DNA of 34,328 bases from Myxococcaceae bacterium (GTDB lineage: Bacteria; Myxococcota; Myxococcia; Myxococcales; Myxococcaceae): assembly GCA_025459425.1 (NCBI GenBank), contig JALOQF010000042.1, positions 1-34,328 of the forward strand, in the 5' to 3' direction. Within the stretch, counting starts at the first letter, position 1, and the number at the start of each line of letters is the position of its first letter. Below, in pieces: positions 30,680 to 34,328 of the stretch. The position numbers and the translations under genes were made by a program. The notes under the pieces are model-generated. The model did not search any database, was not told where the DNA came from, and saw only the letters and a program-made list of their open reading frames with translations.

Positions 30680-31909
30680 AGAATCGAGACTGAGGACTGG
30701 TTTGAGCTTCCGTGTTCTCGGTACGCATCCTTGCGCTGCGCGGCGTCCGCCGCCCAGTTCAGGCCGCCCGCAGGAGCGTCGCGATGCGCCGCAGGTTGAA
30801 GGCGGCACCGACGAGAAACGCGACCTGCTCCGCCCGACGCCGCCCCACCACCTTCAACTTGCGCAGACCGCCCACCTCCTTCATCCAGCCCCAGGCCTCC
30901 TCAATCAGCTTCCGCGCACGCTGACTGAGGAGGTACCCGGGTGTCCCGGCGTACCGTTCGCCGAGGGCGCTGCGTTTCTTCCTCGCGACGTGCGGAGTCG
31001 CGTTCATGTGTCGGCTGTTCTCGATGAAGTCCTTCGTGTCGTAGCCATTGTCGGCGCCCACCGTGATGCGCCGCGTGCCGGGAAGGGCCTTGTAGATGAG
31101 GGCCAGCGCTCCATCTCGTTCCGCCGTGCCCGAGGCCACCAGCAAGCACACAGGCCCACCAGCAGTCCGTTGCGGTTCTCACTCAACCCGTTGAGGCAGT
31201 AGCTCAGCTTTGCCGTCGTCCCGTTCGACTTCCTCGCGAGCCGCGCTTCGGGGTCGGTCGTCGACTCGTGCGTCTCGTTGCTTCGCTTCTCACCGTGGAA
31301 GTTGACGGTGGGGTTGCCCGGGTCGTCGGGCGGCGGCCTTTCTTCGGGCTTCTCGTCCTTCTTCCGGAAGGACTTCAGGCTCGCTGCAGCCTCGACGAGT
31401 GTGCCGTCCACCGAGAAGTGCTCCGTCGACAGTAGCTGCGCGACCTTCGCCTGGACGAGGATTTCGTTGAAGAGCTGCTGCCCGACGTCGTGCTTGATGA
31501 AGCGCTCGCGGTTCGCGCTGAAGGTCGAGTGGTTGAACGTCTCGTCGTCCGCACCCATGTCGAGGAACCAGCGGAACAGCAGGTTGTAGTCGAGCTGCTC
31601 GCACAGCTGCCGCTCGCTCCGAATCGAGTAGAGTGCCATCAGCAGCGAGCCCTTCAGCAGCTGCTCAGGCGGAACACTCGGCCGCCCCACCGACGAGTAC
31701 ATCTCGTCAAACCTTGCCGACATCGCCTCGAGCGCGTCGTCCGCCATCTTCTTGATGGCTCGCAGCGGGTGCTTCACCGGGACTCGCTGCTCGGGCGTCC
31801 GCAGGCTCAACATCGACTGCTGCATCTTCTTGGCACCGCGCATGCGGGGACCTGATCATGCTTGACGCCTGCTCGTCGAGGTCCATGAGGCGGGTTTTTC
31901 AACGGCCTG
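30669..31909. mobile_element. IS5-family insertion sequence, 1,241 bp
   Basis: Imperfect terminal inverted repeats CAGGCTGTTGAAGAA (left) and CAGGCCGTTGAAAAA (right, read inwards) bound the element. A 4-bp target duplication, CTAG, lies at 30665-30668 and 31910-31913. The palindromic target makes the exact ends uncertain by a base or two. It holds one transposase gene on the minus strand, interrupted by a frameshift. Confidence 0.85.
30759..31843 (-). pseudogene. IS5-family transposase broken by a -1 frameshift
   Basis: The N-terminal part, from the ATG at 31843, reads MLSLRTPEQRVPVKHPLRAI, ERQLCEQLDYNLLFRWFLDM, FSVDGTLVEAAASLKSFRKK (first DDE Asp) and DDPGNPTVNFHGEKRSNETH, typical of the DUF772-containing IS5-type transposases. 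At about 31139-31156 the correct frame shifts by -1. The second piece carries on with VASGTAERDGALALI, VGADNGYDTKDFIENSRHMN (second Asp) and LIEEAWGWMKEVGGLRKLKV (the Glu region), ending at 30759. Together they make a full-length transposase of about 360 residues. No slippery A/T run is present at the junction, so a one-base deletion is more likely than programmed frameshifting. The element is probably unable to move on its own. Confidence 0.88.
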
Positions 31910-31913
31910 CTAG

Positions 31914-32041
31914 GGTCGTAGGTCGGGAAGCCAAGCCCCGCCAAGATGCAGGCGGGCCCAGGGGCGACGAAGATCATGGCCTTGAGGTATCGACCCCAGT
32001 ACACGCCCGGAGGAAGCGCGAAGAGCTCAGGCTGACCTGAG
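31914..32041 (-). pseudogene. Gene remnant trapped between the IS5 and IS66 elements
   Basis: The minus-strand frame reads PELFALPPGVYWGRYLKAMI and then FVAPGPACILAGLGFPTYDP with consistent G/C third positions, so it was coding. It is cut on one side by the IS66 left end and on the other by the IS5-element. If the IS5 element and one CTAG are removed, the frame continues with SAAAATPKPTW and stops inside the DUF523 gene, giving a natural convergent gene end. The family is not recognised; the hydrophobic FVAPGPACILAGLGF may be a membrane segment. Confidence 0.55.
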
Positions 32042-32099
32042 GTATGCGTTCGGCGACCACCGTCGGCCGTTGACCGCGAACGCGACGTAGTCGTCGCGC

Positions 32100-32399
32100 A
32101 TGGAAACGACGACGAGAGCGTTGTGGGCGAGCCGTGTGCGTGAGTGGCGGTCGAGCGGGAAGACGGCGGCGGAGTTCGCGGCCGCGCGCGGCCTCAACGC
32201 CGCGACGTTGAAGTGGTGGAGCAGCAAGTTCAACCGCACGAGGCCGTCGACGCCGCCGGTGGTCGAGGTTCAACTCGGCACGACAAGCATCGCGAGCGCG
32301 CTGGAGGTGCTGCTGCCTGGGGGCTCGAGCATCCGAGTGCCTCGGGACTTCGACGAGGCCACGCTGCGGCGACTGCTGGCGGTGCTGGAGGACCGCTGA
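32100..32399 (+). CDS. tnpA: IS66 accessory protein TnpA
   Basis: 99 residues. The N-terminal 50 form a helix-turn-helix of the kind in IS66 TnpA (ALWASRVREWRSSGKTAAEF, AAARGLNAATLKWWSSKF). The C-terminal half ends SIRVPRDFDEATLRRLLAVL, the usual tail of the family (PDFDxxxLRRLLxxL). It probably binds the element ends during transposition. The ATG at 32100 is just inside the candidate left terminus. Its stop is one base before the tnpB start. Confidence 0.9.
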   Translation: METTTRALWASRVREWRSSGKTAAEFAAARGLNAATLKWWSSKFNRTRPSTPPVVEVQLGTTSIASALEVLLPGGSSIRVPRDFDEATLRRLLAVLEDR

Positions 32400-32400
32400 C

Positions 32401-32742
32401 GTGTTGCCGTCCAACGTGCGCATCTTGGTCTGCACGCAGCCCCAGGACATGCGGCGCAGCTTCGACACGCTGGCCGCAGTGGTGCGCGACGTGATGCGGG
32501 AGGAGCCGCAGTCGGGGGCGCTCTACGTCTTCGTCGGGAAGCGGCCGACGCGCGTGAAGGTGCTGTGGTGGGACAGGACGGGGTACTGCCTGCTGACGAA
32601 ACGGCTGCATCGCGCCCTCTTCGTGCCGCCGGAGCCGCGTGACGCGAGCGCGACGTCGGTTCGCATCGACGCGGCCGCGCTCGCGCAGTTGCTGACGGGC
32701 GTGACGCGCGACGAGAAGAAGCGCGTGCCGCGGTTGCATTGA
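32401..32742 (+). CDS. tnpB: IS66 accessory protein TnpB
   Basis: 113 residues from a GTG start one base after the tnpA stop. The family pattern is complete: RILVCTQPQDMRRSFDTLAA, then GALYVFVGKRPTRVKVLWWDRTGYCLL and KRLHRALFVPP with a closing LAQLLTGV. TnpB is required for IS66 transposition in the elements studied, but its exact role is not settled. The gene precedes tnpC by 26 bp, and the three genes are probably one transcript. Confidence 0.93.
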   Translation: MLPSNVRILVCTQPQDMRRSFDTLAAVVRDVMREEPQSGALYVFVGKRPTRVKVLWWDRTGYCLLTKRLHRALFVPPEPRDASATSVRIDAAALAQLLTGVTRDEKKRVPRLH

Positions 32743-32768
32743 AGTGACGAATGGCTACCTGAAGGCCC

Positions 32769-34328
32769 GTGCCCGAGGTCGTCACCAACGCCGAGTTGCT
32801 GCAGCGCCTCGAGCAGTTCGAGCGGCGCACGCGGGAAGTCGAGGTGGACTGGGCGAAGGCCGTGGCCGATGCGCGGCTGGCCGAGGCGGCCCTCAAGCGC
32901 GTCGAGGCCGAACGCGACGAGTACAAGAAGCTGTACGTCGTCATGCTGGAGCAGGTCCGCCGGCTCGAGGCCGGCCTCGTCGGGCAAAAGCGCGAGCGCC
33001 ACGTGCCCACGTCCGAGCAACTGACGATGGACGTCGTCTCGTCCCTGGTGCCGGAGGACGACGCGCCGGTGACGGCGACGACGGCGACGGGCACCACGGT
33101 GACGGTCGAGACGCACGAGCGCGTGAAGCCGACCGGCCGCAAGCCGCTGCCCGAGAAGCTGCCGCGCGTCCTCGTCGAGGTGCTGCCGCCCGATGTCGAG
33201 AAGCACGGCACCGACGCCTTCGAGCGCATCGGGGAGGACGTCAGCGAGACCATCGAGAAGCGCCCCGCGTCCGTCGTCGTCGTGCGCACGGTGCGCGGCA
33301 AGTACGTCTCGAAGCAGAAGTTGGACGCGCTGAAGGTGGGCGAGTCGACGCCGGTGCTGCAGGCGCCCGCCCTCGAGTTGCCGATTCCGCGCGGTGTGGC
33401 CGGGCCGGGTTTCCTGGCTGACACCATCGTGAAGCGCTGGGTGGAACACCAGCCGCTGCACCGCATGGAACGGACGTACGGACGCGAGGGCTACGACGTC
33501 AACCGCAGCACCATCTGCGGCTGGCACGAGGCCGTCGCCCAGCTGACGGCGCCCCTCGTCGAGGCGATGTGGGACGACGCGCGCGCCAACGCGCCGTACC
33601 TCTGCACCGACGCGACGGGCGTGCTGGTGCAGGACATCGAGAAGTGCCGCCGCGCACACTTCTTCGTCGTGGTGGCGCCCGAGCGCCACGTGCTGTTCGG
33701 CTTCTCGCCGAAGCACGATGCGGCCGCCGTCGACAGGCTGCTGGCCGGCTTCAAGGGCAAGCTGGTGGCCGACGCGCACTCTGTCTTCAACCACCTCTAC
33801 GAGTCAGGTGACGTCGTCGAGTGCGCCTGCTGGGCTCACGCCCGCAGGTACTTCTTCAAAGCGCTCGCGTCCGACGCCGTGCGCGCCAACCACGCGCTCG
33901 AGCTCATCGGCCAGCTCTTCGCGCTCGAGCGAGCCGCCCCCACCGGGCCGCCAGAGGAGAAGCGCGCGCGTCGCCAGCAACTCGCCAGGCCCATCGTCGA
34001 CGACTTCCTCGCCTGGTGCGACGCCGAGGCGCTCAAGGTGCTGGACGAGACCCCCATCTCCAAGGCCATCCAGTACGCGCGCAATCAGCGCGGAGCGCTG
34101 CGCCAGTTCCTCGACGACGGGCGGCTGCCGCTCGACAACAACATCTCCGAGCGCGCGCTGCGGCGGCAGGCCGTCGGCCGGCGGAACTGGCTCTTCGTCG
34201 GCAGCGACGACGGCGGCGTCACCAACGCCACGCTCGTCTCGCTCCTGGCCAGCTGCGAGATGCACGGCCTCGAGCCCTACGCGTACCTGCGCGACCTGCT
34301 CTGCGTACTGCCCTCATGGCCGCAGACG
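32769..34328 (+). CDS. tnpC: IS66-family transposase TnpC, C-terminus cut by window edge
   Basis: 520 codons are visible from the GTG at 32769 and no stop is reached; a few more residues are expected. N-terminal coiled coil at about 5-75 (LLQRLEQFERRTREVEVDWA), then a basic linker, DNA-binding region, and DDE nuclease core: YLCTDATGVLVQ (first Asp), KLVADAHSVFNHL (second Asp) and LPLDNNISERALRR (catalytic Glu region). The zinc-ribbon that IS66 transposases normally have between the linker and the core shows no Cys pairs: IGEDVSETIEKRPASVVVVR is conserved, but the flanking CPxCG-type sequence is missing. It is intact in frame, so the element may be active. It may have disrupted the gene remnant at 31914-32041. 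Confidence 0.93.
   Translation, partial: MPEVVTNAELLQRLEQFERRTREVEVDWAKAVADARLAEAALKRVEAERDEYKKLYVVMLEQVRRLEAGLVGQKRERHVPTSEQLTMDVVSSLVPEDDAPVTATTATGTTVTVETHERVKPTGRKPLPEKLPRVLVEVLPPDVEKHGTDAFERIGEDVSETIEKRPASVVVVRTVRGKYVSKQKLDALKVGESTPVLQAPALELPIPRGVAGPGFLADTIVKRWVEHQPLHRMERTYGREGYDVNRSTICGWHEAVAQLTAPLVEAMWDDARANAPYLCTDATGVLVQDIEKCRRAHFFVVVAPERHVLFGFSPKHDAAAVDRLLAGFKGKLVADAHSVFNHLYESGDVVECACWAHARRYFFKALASDAVRANHALELIGQLFALERAAPTGPPEEKRARRQQLARPIVDDFLAWCDAEALKVLDETPISKAIQYARNQRGALRQFLDDGRLPLDNNISERALRRQAVGRRNWLFVGSDDGGVTNATLVSLLASCEMHGLEPYAYLRDLLCVLPSWPQT

Larger units (their letters stand above)
32042..34328 (+). mobile_element. IS66-family insertion sequence, right end outside window
   Basis: Three genes in the standard IS66 order (tnpA, tnpB, tnpC) on one strand. 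A candidate left end, GTATGCGTTCGGCG at 32042, resembles the GTAAGCG-type IS66 terminus. The right end and the 8-bp target duplication expected for the family cannot be checked because the element leaves the window. Confidence 0.85.

Noticed and set aside
31139..31156. Programmed -1 frameshift in the IS5-family transposase
   Set aside because: No slippery heptamer or clear downstream structure is visible. A one-base deletion is the simpler explanation.

Overview
The window looks like a chromosomal segment of a myxobacterium (phylum Myxococcota). It is very GC-rich, with G or C at most third codon positions. It carries a protein ending in a MYXO-CTERM-type tail, an AgmX/PglI-type C-terminus, a Ser/Thr kinase with a C-terminal extracytoplasmic domain, two FHA proteins and several predicted lipoproteins. 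No rRNA, tRNA or CRISPR array was recognised. The species cannot be told from the sequence.

Layout. Positions 1-2693: end of an AgmX/PglI-like protein, then a tightly coupled operon of two bacterial-microcompartment vertex proteins (EutN/CcmL family) and a class II aldolase-like protein. A secreted Reeler-domain protein with a Gly/Ser/Ala-rich repeat linker and MYXO-CTERM tail follows 17 bp later. Positions 2694-3858: a 1.2-kb gene-free stretch with a dense GTTGAC/GTCAAC palindrome cluster and a tandem array of about 160-bp units in an A-B-A-B order. Positions 3859-8742: an NAD-epimerase-like gene lacking its nucleotide-binding start, an adenosine-deaminase-family enzyme, a membrane Ser/Thr kinase and a TPR membrane protein. 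Positions 8923-12524: a dihaem peroxidase (MauG/CcpA family) lipoprotein and a flavin amine oxidase, with a divergent AraC regulator. Positions 12607-19025: an RNB exoribonuclease, a one-FHA protein, a fatty-acid-hydroxylase-type membrane enzyme, a two-FHA protein, a DUF362 protein and a PRPP synthetase. Positions 19026-24985: a decayed PEGA-like fragment, a 4Fe-4S uracil-DNA glycosylase, a small charged protein, a DUF4395-thioredoxin membrane fusion, an RND/MMPL exporter and a Cys-rich lipoprotein. Positions 25032-29898: an SPFH-domain protein with a lipoprotein-like start, an SppA signal peptide peptidase, a LysM-GH19 lysin, an esterase and a small TPR-like protein. Positions 30161-34328: a DUF523 gene whose end is hit by an IS5-family element (broken transposase, CTAG target duplication), a gene remnant trapped between two insertion sequences, and an IS66-family element (tnpA, tnpB, tnpC) running off the right edge.

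How the genes fit together. Most are single-gene or two-gene units typical of myxobacterial chromosomes: envelope functions (SppA, SPFH, RND, lipoproteins), phospho-signalling (kinase, FHA proteins) and housekeeping enzymes. The most unusual parts are the microcompartment/aldolase operon at the left edge, the non-coding repeat region after it, and the layered insertion-sequence region at the right edge. In the last of these, removing the IS5 element in silico rebuilds two convergent, overlapping gene ends.
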